A stretch of 64,000 nucleotides of DNA from JAAYTL01 sp031460505 (GTDB lineage Bacteria; Bacillota; Clostridia; Tissierellales; Tissierellaceae): the NCBI GenBank assembly GCA_031460505.1, contig JAVKTT010000001.1, positions 558,001 through 622,000 on the forward strand. The letters run 5' to 3'. The notes beneath the pieces are model-generated. The model saw nothing but the letters and a program-made list of their open reading frames with translations. It was not told the DNA's origin and ran no database searches. Below are positions 34,554-42,389 of this stretch, one piece after another. The translations under genes and the position numbers were made by a program. Position 1 is the first letter of the stretch. Every line of letters starts with the position of its first letter.

Positions 34554-35936
34554 TTATTCAATAGGTTCTAGACTAGCTTGGAAGTGACGAAGTACTGGAG
34601 GTTCCCAAGTAATCCTGTATCCCTTCATACTGTCCGCTCTACCCTTAATTGCAATAAGTGCATCTACAATTATATCTAAATGGGCTTGTGTATAAACTCT
34701 TCTTGGAATTGCAAGTCTTGAAAATTCAAAGTCTGATTTTAATTGTTCTCCTGTATCAGGGTCATTTCCTAACATATATGAACCAATTTCAGAAGTTCTA
34801 ATTCCCGCTTCTTTATACAGCTCAACGCCTAAAGCTTGTGCTGGAAATTCATAATAAGGAATATGTGGGAACATTGATTTTGCATCTATAAATACTCCAT
34901 GTCCTCCAACTGGTGATTGATATGCTATACCAGCATCATCTAATTTAGCTGCTAAATACTCCATTTGTCCTATTCTATATTTTAAGAAGTCTTCATCTAT
35001 ACCTTCATATAAACCAACAGCTAATGCTTCTAGGTCTCTACCAGATAATCCTCCATATGAAGTAAAGCCTTCAAAGGATATAGTATTTCCCTTTACTTTT
35101 TGGTATAATTCTCCGTCATCTTTTATTCCTATCATACCACCCATATTTACGATAGTATCTTTCTTAGCACTCATAGTAAAGAAATCTGCATAACTAAACA
35201 TCTCTTTTACTATATCTTTAATTGATGCATCTTTGAATTCTTCTTCTCTTTGTTTAACAAAGTGGGCATTTTCAGCATATCTAGCAGCATCAATATCTAG
35301 TGGTATACCATATTTCTTACATATCGCTGATACATCTCTCATATTTTGAATTGATACTGGTTGCCCACCAGCAGAGTTATTAGTTATTGTCATTACAATT
35401 AATCCTACGTTTTCTTTACCTAATTCATTTATTGTTCTCTCTAACTTTTCAACATCCATATTACCTTTGAATGGAGCTCTTATAGTAGGATCTTTTGCCT
35501 CTTCAACTACACAGTCGATTGCTCTAGCTCCAGCAAGCTCAACATGTGCTCTAGTTGTATCAAAGAACATATTAGAAATCGCATATTTTCCCTTAGATAA
35601 TAAAAGTGGGAACAATACCTTTTCTGCAGCACGGCCTTGATGAACCGGTTGAATATACTCATACCCAAATATATCCTTTCCTGCATCAACTAATTTAAAG
35701 TAACTTCTACCACCTGCATAGGCTTCATCACCCATCATTACTCCAGACCATTGTCTATCACTCATAGCATTAGTACCACTATCAGTTAATAAGTCAATGT
35801 AAACGTCTTCCCCTTTTAGATTAAAAAGATTATATTTTGCTTCTTTAATCTTTTCTTCTCTCTCTTCACGAGTTAACATTTTGATTGGTTCTACCATCTT
35901 AATTCTAAATGGTTCTGCAACATACTTGATAGCCAT
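34554..35936 (-). CDS. tnaA: Tryptophanase (tryptophan indole-lyase)
   Basis: A 460-residue PLP beta-lyase that splits L-tryptophan to indole, pyruvate and ammonia. LLTDSGTNAMSD, QPVHQGRAAE, TMSAKKD (PLP-Lys) and SYGGLSGRD identify the tryptophanase/tyrosine phenol-lyase family. Asp in FFDTT and the C-terminal VLRHF His match tryptophanase; tyrosine phenol-lyase has Thr and Phe at these places. EIGSYMLGND also resembles tryptophanase. AAAGGGAGGAATCAAT precedes the ATG. It is followed by an NSS symporter and preceded by a divergent YheO-like regulator. Indole signalling would follow from this activity (inference). Confidence 0.9.
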   Translation of the reverse strand: MAIKYVAEPFRIKMVEPIKMLTREEREEKIKEAKYNLFNLKGEDVYIDLLTDSGTNAMSDRQWSGVMMGDEAYAGGRSYFKLVDAGKDIFGYEYIQPVHQGRAAEKVLFPLLLSKGKYAISNMFFDTTRAHVELAGARAIDCVVEEAKDPTIRAPFKGNMDVEKLERTINELGKENVGLIVMTITNNSAGGQPVSIQNMRDVSAICKKYGIPLDIDAARYAENAHFVKQREEEFKDASIKDIVKEMFSYADFFTMSAKKDTIVNMGGMIGIKDDGELYQKVKGNTISFEGFTSYGGLSGRDLEALAVGLYEGIDEDFLKYRIGQMEYLAAKLDDAGIAYQSPVGGHGVFIDAKSMFPHIPYYEFPAQALGVELYKEAGIRTSEIGSYMLGNDPDTGEQLKSDFEFSRLAIPRRVYTQAHLDIIVDALIAIKGRADSMKGYRITWEPPVLRHFQASLEPIE

Positions 35937-36176
35937 ATTGATTCCTCCCTTTTTGTTTGAAAATGTTTTTCCTATCTTTAATCTATCATATTAATAATAT
36001 TTTTGCAATACGTAATAAATATTTTACATATTTCTAATAAATAGTGCATATTATTAGCTAAATTTAATAATTTTTTATTAATTTAATAAATACTTTATCA
36101 AATATTGATAATTTTTTCTTATTAATCTATAATAAGAATATCTGTAATAACTAAAAAACTTGGAGGAAACTGCATC

Positions 36177-36857
36177 ATGGAAAAGGATATAATGTTACAC
36201 TATATGAATTTAGTCGAATTTTTAGGAGTAGTTCTAGGACCAAACTATGAAGTAGTATTATATGATTTAAGAAGAGATGATAGAAATATTATTGCTATTG
36301 CTAATGGCCATGTCAGTGGTAGAAGCGTTGGTGCACCACTTACAGAATCTAATATAAAGTCAATCGTAAATAAAGAATACGAAGAGTCAGATTTTAGAGC
36401 TAATTATAATAGTATCTCATCAAATAATAAAGTATTACGATCTTCAACTCTATACATAAAAAATGGCGACGGAAAAATTATTGGGCTTTTATGCTTGAAT
36501 TTTGATGATTCAGCTTTTAGAGATCTAAATGATAAGTTAATGGGCTTAATTCATCCAGATGAGTTAATTCATGAAAATAGTTTTGAAGTACTGGAGAATA
36601 TCAGGTTCTCAGATGAATCGGATAGTATTGGTACTACTATGGAGGAAGTATCTGAAAATGCTATTAGAAGAGTTCTTAAGAATAGTTCTGTTCCACTAGA
36701 TAGATTAACTAAAGAAGAAAAGTTAAATATCGTTAAAATATTAGATGATAAAGGTATCTTTATGCTAAAAGGAGCAGTGTCATATGTAGCTGAATTGCTT
36801 CATAGCTCCGAAGCTACAATATATAGATATTTAAATGATATTAATTCTGGTAAGTAA
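36177..36857 (+). CDS. YheO/DauR-type transcriptional regulator (PAS-like + HTH)
   Basis: A 226-residue regulator. The N-terminal YheO-like PAS domain (residues about 5-120) has LGPNYEVVLYDL and the GAPLTE motif; the C-terminal HTH (about 165-222) has FMLKGAVSYVAELLHSSEATIYRYL. TTGGAGGAAACTGCATC precedes the ATG. It is divergent to tnaA across a 240-bp, extremely AT-rich region and is the natural candidate to control tryptophan catabolism. In this family DauR responds to D-arginine-derived signals; the ligand here is unknown. Confidence 0.85.
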   Translation: MEKDIMLHYMNLVEFLGVVLGPNYEVVLYDLRRDDRNIIAIANGHVSGRSVGAPLTESNIKSIVNKEYEESDFRANYNSISSNNKVLRSSTLYIKNGDGKIIGLLCLNFDDSAFRDLNDKLMGLIHPDELIHENSFEVLENIRFSDESDSIGTTMEEVSENAIRRVLKNSSVPLDRLTKEEKLNIVKILDDKGIFMLKGAVSYVAELLHSSEATIYRYLNDINSGK

Positions 36858-36863
36858 TGAGGT

Positions 36864-36894
36864 GGGACATGGGGCACAGACGGTCCCGTGTCCC
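36864..36894. repeat. GGGACA...TGTCCC palindromic repeat, copy 2
   Basis: GGGACATGGG (36864-36873) pairs with CCCGTGTCCC (36885-36894) with one mismatch, between convergent genes. It shares the GGGACA/TGTCCC arms and high GC with 25732-25760 and could also terminate either gene. Confidence 0.5.
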
Positions 36895-36915
36895 ATGATT
36901 GCCCCTTATTGCTCA

Positions 36916-38013
36916 CTATATAGCTATCCATTCTTCCTTTACATCAAATCCTAATACTTCATCTAGGGTATCAAGTAGTTCTTGTAATTCTTCTACCGTG
37001 CAATCAGCCATATGCCCTATTCTAAATGTCTTATCCTTTAAATCCCCATATCCATTGGATATTTGAAATCCTCTTTCACCAAGTCTTTCATTTAATAAAT
37101 CTATATTTATACCTAATGTGTTTTTAATAGTAGTTACTGTACTGGAAGCACAACTTTCCTTTGCATATAGCTTAAAATGCTTCTTTGCCCAACTTCTTAC
37201 CATATCTGCCAATTGATCATGTCTTTTAAATCTATTTTCTAGCCCTTCACTTAGTATCTTATCTAGTTGATAATCCATTGCAAACATCATAGGTATAGCC
37301 GGAGTGGATATATATTGATAATCTGTTCTTTTAATAGTCTCATATAATTCTAAAAAATCAATATAATACCCTCTAAATTCTACTTGTCTTGCCCTTTCTA
37401 TTGCCTTTTCAGATACACTAGCTATAGCCATTCCCGATGGTAGTCCTAAACATTTTTGAGTTGATACTATACATACATCTACTCCTAGTTTATCTATTTC
37501 AACCTTAATTCCACCTATTGAGCTAACTCCATCAAGGCACCAGATTACATTTGGGTATTTATTTATTACTCTTGATAATTCCTCCAGTGGATTGGTTATT
37601 CCGGATGAAGTTTCATTGTGAGTTATGGTTATTAAGTCGTACTTACCTGTAGATAATACTTTTTCTACCATATCTGGTGTTATAGCTTCTCCTTTTTCAC
37701 TATTGAAAAGATCGGCTTCAATATTGTTGTATAGTGCCATTTTATACCATAGGTTACCGAAGTACCCATTGGAAAACACAGCTGCTCTTTTCTTAGTAAA
37801 GGAACGGATTGCCCCTTCCATCAGTGCTGTTCCTGATGATGTAGAAAGTATTATTTGATTATTTGTATAAAAGACCTTTTGTAGTTTTTCACTTATACTC
37901 CTTTGTAAATCGGAGGCGGCCTTTGTTCTATGTCCTATAATAGGTTTTGTCATTTGTGCTAATACATCTTCCCTTACATCTACTGGTCCTGGTATAAATA
38001 ATTTTGTTTTCAT
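36916..38013 (-). CDS. Class V aminotransferase (alanine-glyoxylate / serine-pyruvate type)
   Basis: A 365-residue PLP aminotransferase. LFIPGPVDVREDVL, GHRT, SGTALMEGAIRS, THNETSSGITNP, DGVSSIGG and the PLP lysine in STQKCLGLPSGMA place it with AgxT/SgaA and 2-aminoethylphosphonate transaminases. GAGGAGGAAGGCAAA precedes the ATG. It is transcribed behind a T-box leader with an alanine-type specifier (GCU) plus a second T-box remnant, so it is probably induced when tRNA-Ala is uncharged and serves alanine synthesis from glycine, serine or another donor plus pyruvate (inference). Donor amino acid is not determinable. Confidence 0.85.
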   Translation of the reverse strand: MKTKLFIPGPVDVREDVLAQMTKPIIGHRTKAASDLQRSISEKLQKVFYTNNQIILSTSSGTALMEGAIRSFTKKRAAVFSNGYFGNLWYKMALYNNIEADLFNSEKGEAITPDMVEKVLSTGKYDLITITHNETSSGITNPLEELSRVINKYPNVIWCLDGVSSIGGIKVEIDKLGVDVCIVSTQKCLGLPSGMAIASVSEKAIERARQVEFRGYYIDFLELYETIKRTDYQYISTPAIPMMFAMDYQLDKILSEGLENRFKRHDQLADMVRSWAKKHFKLYAKESCASSTVTTIKNTLGINIDLLNERLGERGFQISNGYGDLKDKTFRIGHMADCTVEELQELLDTLDEVLGFDVKEEWIAI

Positions 38014-38047
38014 TTTGCCTTCCTCCTCTTTAATAGTTGCCGCAGAC

Positions 38048-38152
38048 GAATCCTAACAAATTCATTTGCTCCTTCCACTCGCATGAATTTGGGATTCTTT
38101 GCGTTTGACCTACCATCGATTTGAATAAAATCACTTCAAATCGGGTTAGGTC
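38048..38152 (-). other. Two long hairpins between the T-box remnant and the aminotransferase gene
   Basis: GAATCCTAACAAATTCAT (38048-38065) pairs with ATGAATTTGGGATTC (38083-38097); GACCTACC-ATCGATTTGAA (38107-38124) pairs with TTCAAATCG-GGTTAGGTC (38135-38152). Neither has a T run on the minus strand. The first loop contains GGAAGGAG in the transcript. They form the 5' UTR just before the ribosome-binding site, and may be control or stability elements or a small palindromic insertion. Confidence 0.5.
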
Positions 38153-38153
38153 A

Positions 38154-38222
38154 TAAAAAAAGCCCTTCATCCCCAAAAATAAGGGACGAAAGACTTTATC
38201 TCACGTGTTACCACCCAAATTG
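38154..38222 (-). promoter_or_regulatory. Truncated second T-box: antiterminator and terminator only
   Basis: The conserved T-box sequence reads GGGTGGTAACACG on the minus strand (38204-38216) and is followed by a terminator stem (AAGTCTTTCGTCCCTT...GGGATGAAGGGCT) and a T run. It is a near copy of the 3' half of the Ala T-box 60 bp upstream, including the flanking AATTTGGG. No stem I or specifier loop precedes it: the intervening 58 bp is simple AT-rich sequence. Confidence 0.75.
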
Positions 38223-38280
38223 ACCATTAAAAATTGTATGTAAATAACGCAAAATTATAATAAAAATCATAATTATAATA

Positions 38281-38511
38281 AAAAAAGCCCTTCATCCCTT
38301 AATAAAAGGGACGAAAGACTTATGCTTTCCGCGTTACCACCCAAATTGATCTAATGATCCACTCTACACAGTATAACGGCTGTATCCGTTTTGCTTATCG
38401 CAAACCATCCAAGGTAGCATTCAATAAACCTTAAGACCTACTTTCACCAACCGTAGGCTCTCTATACTTAAGTACTTTATTAATTTCCTTCTCATCTGTT
38501 TTATTATATAA
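38281..38511 (-). promoter_or_regulatory. T-box riboswitch, alanine-type specifier, upstream of the class V aminotransferase
   Basis: A full leader on the minus strand: stem I distal region AGAGAGCC...GGTTGGTGAAAG, specifier loop GAAT-GCT-ACCTTGG with the specifier at 38416-38418, T-box sequence GGGTGGTAACGCGG (38329-38342) and a terminator ending in TTTTTT (38281-38321). Aligned with the Met leader (GAAC-ATG-GCCTTGG), the specifier is GCU (Ala). The UGGU of the T-box pairs with an A discriminator, as tRNA-Ala has; this argues against the alternative reading UGC (Cys), since tRNA-Cys carries U73. Confidence 0.85.
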
Positions 38512-38516
38512 AGATT

Positions 38517-38545
38517 AGTATACACTCTTCAGTGCGATAAAGCAA
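38517..38545 (-). promoter_or_regulatory. Sigma-A promoter of the Ala T-box transcript
   Basis: On the minus strand: TTGCTT (38540-38545), 17-bp spacer, TATACT (38517-38522). It places the start a few bases before the T-box leader. The remaining 120 bp up to the next gene (38546-38666) shows no other feature. Confidence 0.7.
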
Positions 38546-38666
38546 TATATTTTTTAAATTTTTATATAATTATTTTACTCCAAGATTAAAATATTGGTTT
38601 AATTGTACCTTCATATTCTGTTTCAATAAACTCTCTTGAAAAAACACCCTCTCATTTGGATTGTAG

Positions 38667-39863
38667 TTATATCTTGTCCAATGCCTGTTCTAAATCTTCT
38701 AGTAAATCCCTGACGTCCTCCAAACCTACCGAGAATCTAATTAAGCCGTTAGATATGTTTGCCTTTAAACGGTCTTCCTCTGGGACAATTGAATGGGTCA
38801 TTGATGCCGGATGCTCTATAAAAGAGTCCACTGAACCAAGAGATACCGCTAAATGAATTAACTTCAGATTGTTGAGTAGTTTGCTGCCTGCTTCCACCCC
38901 ACCCTTAACTTCGAATGAGATAACTGAGCCATATCCGGACATTATATTCGTTGCAATATCGTACTGTGGATGGGACACAAGTCCAGGATAGTGCACTTTC
39001 TCTACTTTAGGATGTTCCAGTAAATGGTTGGCTATCGTAAATGCCGACTTTTGTTGTTCCTTCATTCTGATCGGAAGTGTCTTAAGTCCTCTAAGAAGTA
39101 GGTAAGCATCCTGTGGTCCTAAGATTGAGCCAATGTTCTTTTGAGTAGTGCCTGCAATAGACGCAATGGTCTCTGCGTCTGACGATACAACTCCCGCCAA
39201 GACGTCTCCATGGCCTCCAATGTACTTAGTAGCTGAATGTAAGACAATGTCCGCCCCAAGATCAATTGGATTGCAGAAATACGGTGAAGCAAATGTATTA
39301 TCAACAACAAGCTGACAGCCGTAGTCATACCTTCCATTATGCGATCTAGTGACTTCCGCAATCGTTGGAATATCAGCTATAGTAAGAGTTGGGTTCGCAA
39401 TCGTTTCTACGTAGATGTACTTTGTAGTAGGTCTAAGGTTAGCCATAATCTCAAGTGGGTTAGCTCCATCTACAAATGTTACGTCGACTCCTAAATTTGG
39501 GATTGTCGATGTAAGTATATCGTAAGTACAGCCGTATATCGACGATTGGGAAATTATGTGGTCTCCCGCCTTTAAATTATGGAATAGGACTGCTGATATC
39601 GCTCCCATTCCCGACGCAAACGCTAGACTAGCCTCAGCATTTTCTAAAGCCGAAATCTTCTGTTCAAACTGCTGTGTCGTAGGGTTGCCAAGTCTTGCAT
39701 AAATATAACCTTCCTCTTCCCCTAAGAACCTGGCAGCTCCTTCCTGTGTGCTCTTAAACTGGTACGTTGCCGTTTGATATATCGGTGTGCTGACCGCTCC
39801 CGTCAATGGGTCCGGTGCCGTATAAACTGCCTTAGTTGACTTTCGTAAATTATTAGTGTTCAA
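38667..39863 (-). CDS. Trans-sulfuration-family PLP enzyme (methionine gamma-lyase/cystathionine lyase or acetylhomoserine sulfhydrylase type) under Met T-box
   Basis: A 398-residue enzyme with PLP-Lys213 in HSATKY, SIYGCTY (Cys112), ASGMGAIS and SGYGSVISFEVKGG. By motifs it is close to gamma-lyases, yet a methionine-specifier T-box precedes it, which favours a methionine-forming role (cystathionine beta/gamma conversion or sulfhydrylation). Start is TTG (39861-39863) with AAGGAGG 11 nt upstream; no ATG fits. Codon use and base composition look visibly more GC-rich than in neighbours, and the same holds for its leader, which suggests the leader and gene arrived together by transfer. It is followed by no terminator that I can see. 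Confidence 0.83.
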   Translation of the reverse strand: MNTNNLRKSTKAVYTAPDPLTGAVSTPIYQTATYQFKSTQEGAARFLGEEEGYIYARLGNPTTQQFEQKISALENAEASLAFASGMGAISAVLFHNLKAGDHIISQSSIYGCTYDILTSTIPNLGVDVTFVDGANPLEIMANLRPTTKYIYVETIANPTLTIADIPTIAEVTRSHNGRYDYGCQLVVDNTFASPYFCNPIDLGADIVLHSATKYIGGHGDVLAGVVSSDAETIASIAGTTQKNIGSILGPQDAYLLLRGLKTLPIRMKEQQKSAFTIANHLLEHPKVEKVHYPGLVSHPQYDIATNIMSGYGSVISFEVKGGVEAGSKLLNNLKLIHLAVSLGSVDSFIEHPASMTHSIVPEEDRLKANISNGLIRFSVGLEDVRDLLEDLEQALDKI

Positions 39864-39913
39864 TAGTTAAAAGACCTCCTTAATTTTATTAGTAAAGTAA
39901 ATTGTTAGGCATA

Positions 39914-40206
39914 CAAAAAAGCTTCCATCCCACTAAAGGACGAAAGCTTAGCTCACGTGTTACCACCTTAATTTATCTTTTTATCACTAAAAAGACCTCA
40001 CGAGGTACAAACATACCCCTAACGCTATAACAGGCGTCCCTGTCGCAGCCTAAACTCATGTCTCGGTGCAAAAGACTCCAAGGCCATGTTCCAAAGTTCT
40101 TTTCCCATTTCTCTCACCAAACGAAATGTCTCTGTACGGATAGTTTACGATGTACTCTCCTCTTCATAGTCAAATATAGAAGATATTATTTCGAAATAAT
40201 AATTTA
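39914..40206 (-). promoter_or_regulatory. T-box riboswitch, methionine specifier (AUG)
   Basis: On the minus strand: stem I distal motif AGAGACATTTCGTTTGGTGAGAG (as 40099-40121), specifier loop GGAAC-ATG-GCCTTGG (ATG at 40085-40087), T-box AAGGTGGTAACACG (39956-39969), terminator AAGCTTTCGTCC...GGATGGAAGCTT plus T run (39914-39949). The UGGU of the T-box pairs with A73, as in tRNA-Met. It should raise expression of the downstream gene when Met-tRNA is uncharged. Confidence 0.88.
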
Positions 40207-40212
40207 AAACCT

Positions 40213-40241
40213 ATTATATTCAATTAACTAATTAAAGTCAA
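40213..40241 (-). promoter_or_regulatory. Sigma-A promoter of the Met T-box transcript
   Basis: On the minus strand TTGACT (40236-40241), 17-bp spacer, TATAAT (40213-40218). It lies about 20 bp past the stop codon of hom, so the T-box unit is transcribed separately. Confidence 0.85.
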
Positions 40242-40259
40242 GGAAAATTAATCCATTTA

Positions 40260-41450
40260 TTAATCCATTATTTTTGCTAAGAAATATTTTTTCTTATCTA
40301 ATCCCATATCTTGAAGTAAATTATTGATATCTGATAATTTCATCTCATTAGTTATAATGGCCATATGTCCACTATTTTGAAGTACTTCATTTGAGATCTC
40401 ATTTAACTTACTCTCAAGCTCTTCATTAATATCAGAAATCCTTAGGTAATATCTACCTTTAATCTGTGAGTTTAAGTTTTGAAGTGACTCTTGTCCCAGT
40501 GGATTTCCTTTTCTATAGGTATTTAAAGCAATATCCAATACATCGCTTAACACTGCATTGGCAGTTGGAAGTTTCCCAGCTCCTGAACCATAGAATTTCA
40601 ACTCTCCTGCATTATCTCCTCTAAAAGCAACTGAATTATATGCCATATTAACATTAGCAAAATAATTGTTATTCTTTACGATTGTAGGTTGTACTATTGC
40701 AGTAAATCCATCTTCGTATCTTTTAGCTTCTGCAATAAGTTTAACCGTTGCATCCACATTTTTTATATTTTCTATATCTACAGAATTTATACTACTAATA
40801 CCATCTAGCAGTATATCTTCTTCTGTTACTCTACCTTGGAGTCCTAAAGTTGCTAGGATTCTTAGTTTTCTTAATGTGTCGTGACCTTCAACATCAGCTG
40901 TAGGATCAGCTTCTGCATAACCTAGATCTTGTGCTATTTTAAGTACTTCAGAATAATCCTTGTCCTCATTAAACATTCTAGTCAATATATAATTGCATGT
41001 CCCATTAAGTATACCCTGTACTTCATCAATCTTATTTAGTTCTATTTGTTCTCTTAAAGGTTTAAGTACTGGTATACCACCCCCAACACTAGCTTCATAT
41101 AAAAATGCGAGATTTTTTTCTGCAGCAAGATTGGAGAACTCTTCGAAGTATTTAGACACTACAGCTTTATTTGCTGTAACTATATGCTTGCCTGCATTTA
41201 ATCCTTCTATTATGTATTTATAAGAAGATTCTACATCACCTGTTACTTCAACAATTACATCTATCTCATTGTCATTTAATATATCATTAAAATCAGATAC
41301 AAGAGAAATACTTTCTAAATTTACATCTCTTTTTTTATTGATATTCTTAACAAGCACCTTTTTTACCTTTATACCCATATTTCTTTGTTGAGTAATCTCT
41401 ACAACTCCTGTACCTACTGTTCCTAAGCCTAACAACCCTATATTTAGCAT
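40260..41450 (-). CDS. hom: Homoserine dehydrogenase
   Basis: A 396-residue enzyme reducing aspartate semialdehyde to homoserine, the shared precursor of threonine and methionine. LLGLGTVGTGVVE is the nucleotide-binding motif; EASVGGGIPVLKPL and NGTCNYILTRM are catalytic-domain signatures; FSEVLK-type AQDLGYAEADPTADVEGHD follows; a short C-terminal ACT-like regulatory domain occupies about residues 330-396. The frame opens with GTG at 41453, but AGGGGG is better spaced for the ATG at 41448-41450. thrC lies 18 kb away and no lysC is seen here. Confidence 0.95.
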   Translation of the reverse strand: MLNIGLLGLGTVGTGVVEITQQRNMGIKVKKVLVKNINKKRDVNLESISLVSDFNDILNDNEIDVIVEVTGDVESSYKYIIEGLNAGKHIVTANKAVVSKYFEEFSNLAAEKNLAFLYEASVGGGIPVLKPLREQIELNKIDEVQGILNGTCNYILTRMFNEDKDYSEVLKIAQDLGYAEADPTADVEGHDTLRKLRILATLGLQGRVTEEDILLDGISSINSVDIENIKNVDATVKLIAEAKRYEDGFTAIVQPTIVKNNNYFANVNMAYNSVAFRGDNAGELKFYGSGAGKLPTANAVLSDVLDIALNTYRKGNPLGQESLQNLNSQIKGRYYLRISDINEELESKLNEISNEVLQNSGHMAIITNEMKLSDINNLLQDMGLDKKKYFLAKIMD

Positions 41451-41556
41451 CACTTTATCCCCCTAAACCGTTAAATTGAATTTATATTATCTTATATTAT
41501 CTATTAGAACCTTAGGAAAATCAAGTAATATATTTGAATTTTGTATAAAATAAAAA

Positions 41557-41608
41557 AGTTATCCTAAACCTTATCAAAGGTTAAAACCTTGATTAATTTA
41601 GGATAACT
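41557..41608. terminator. Large palindrome between glutaredoxin and hom
   Basis: AGTTATCCTAAA (41557-41568) pairs with TTTAGGATAACT (41597-41608), and ATCAAAGGTT pairs with AACCTTGAT inside, so nearly all 52 nt are base-paired. A-rich and T-rich flanks allow bidirectional termination after the glutaredoxin gene. Confidence 0.65.
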
Positions 41609-41635
41609 AAATTTTCATATGTTTAAGAATACCAA

Positions 41636-41869
41636 TTACATATTTTCTTTAAACCACTGAATTATATCATCTGATTCATATAGCGGATTACCATCGATTA
41701 GTAACATGGGAACTTGGTCTATGCCGCCAATTTCAATAAGATCCTTTTGGTTTTGAGGATCTGCTTTAATATCTAACATTTCAATCTCTATCCCATTTCT
41801 ATCCATATATTGCATTACCTTTTTACAAAATGGACAATGAGCCATATAATAAAACTTTAATTCTCTCAT
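41636..41869 (-). CDS. Glutaredoxin-family thiol oxidoreductase
   Basis: A 77-residue thioredoxin-fold protein. The redox centre CPFC (residues 12-15) sits in FYYMAHCPFCKKV, and the cis-proline lies in DQVPMLLIDG, followed by ESDDIIQWF, as in glutaredoxins and glutathione S-transferase N domains. GAGGTGATAAATCA precedes the ATG. Its thiol partner in an organism that may lack glutathione is unknown. Monocistronic. Confidence 0.88.
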   Translation of the reverse strand: MRELKFYYMAHCPFCKKVMQYMDRNGIEIEMLDIKADPQNQKDLIEIGGIDQVPMLLIDGNPLYESDDIIQWFKENM

Positions 41870-42110
41870 TGATTTATCACCTCTATTAATATTTATCTAG
41901 CAATATAATCATACCCTAGGAAAAATAATTTAATCTTTAAAAAACATCTTGCTATTAGTAAAAAAGTGTGATATGCTTGTTAAGAACTTAAATAAAATGT
42001 AAAAGCAATATAATATATATTTCCATAGGTACGGTAACATCCATACATGTGTAGAGATTTTATTAGAGTTTACAATATGTTTAAGAAATAAAATTTTGGA
42101 GGTACACATT

Positions 42111-42308
42111 ATGAATGGTACAGTAAAATGGTTTAACGCAGAAAAAGGATTTGGATTTATTACAACAGAAGAAGGAAATGACGTTTTCGCTCACTTCTCA
42201 CAAATCCAAAAAGATGGTTTCAAATCTTTAGAAGAAGGCCAAGAAGTTGAATTCGACGTTGTTGAAGGACAAAAAGGTCTACAAGCTGAAAACATCAGAG
42301 TTAGATAA
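42111..42308 (+). CDS. cspA: Cold shock protein (CspA family)
   Basis: A 65-residue OB-fold RNA chaperone. KWFNAEKGFGFIT and DVFAHFSQI are RNP-1 and RNP-2, and the protein ends VEGQKGLQAENI. TTTGGAGGTACACATT precedes the ATG at 42111; an upstream in-frame TTG lies within the ribosome-binding site and is not the start. A long A/T-rich 5' leader (roughly 42015-42110) is typical for cold-regulated csp mRNAs. A strong terminator follows at 42328. Confidence 0.96.
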   Translation: MNGTVKWFNAEKGFGFITTEEGNDVFAHFSQIQKDGFKSLEEGQEVEFDVVEGQKGLQAENIRVR

Positions 42309-42327
42309 TTAAAATAGTAAATATTTA

Positions 42328-42357
42328 CCCCTAGAAATTAAATTTCTAGGGGTTTTT
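42328..42357 (+). terminator. Rho-independent terminator of cspA
   Basis: CCCCTAGAAA (42328-42337) pairs with TTTCTAGGGG (42343-42352), followed by TTTTT; it lies 20 bp after the stop codon. Confidence 0.92.
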
Positions 42358-42389
42358 ATTTTGTGGATGGCTCTTTTTTGGTAAATATC

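Noticed and set aside
35937..36176. A TnaC-like leader peptide was sought upstream of tryptophanase.
   Set aside because: No small minus-strand frame with a Trp codon and ribosome-binding site is present in the gap.
38154..38345. The two near-identical T-box modules as one tandem riboswitch with two specifiers.
   Set aside because: The proximal module has no stem I or specifier loop in its 58-bp upstream gap, so only one complete T-box is called here.
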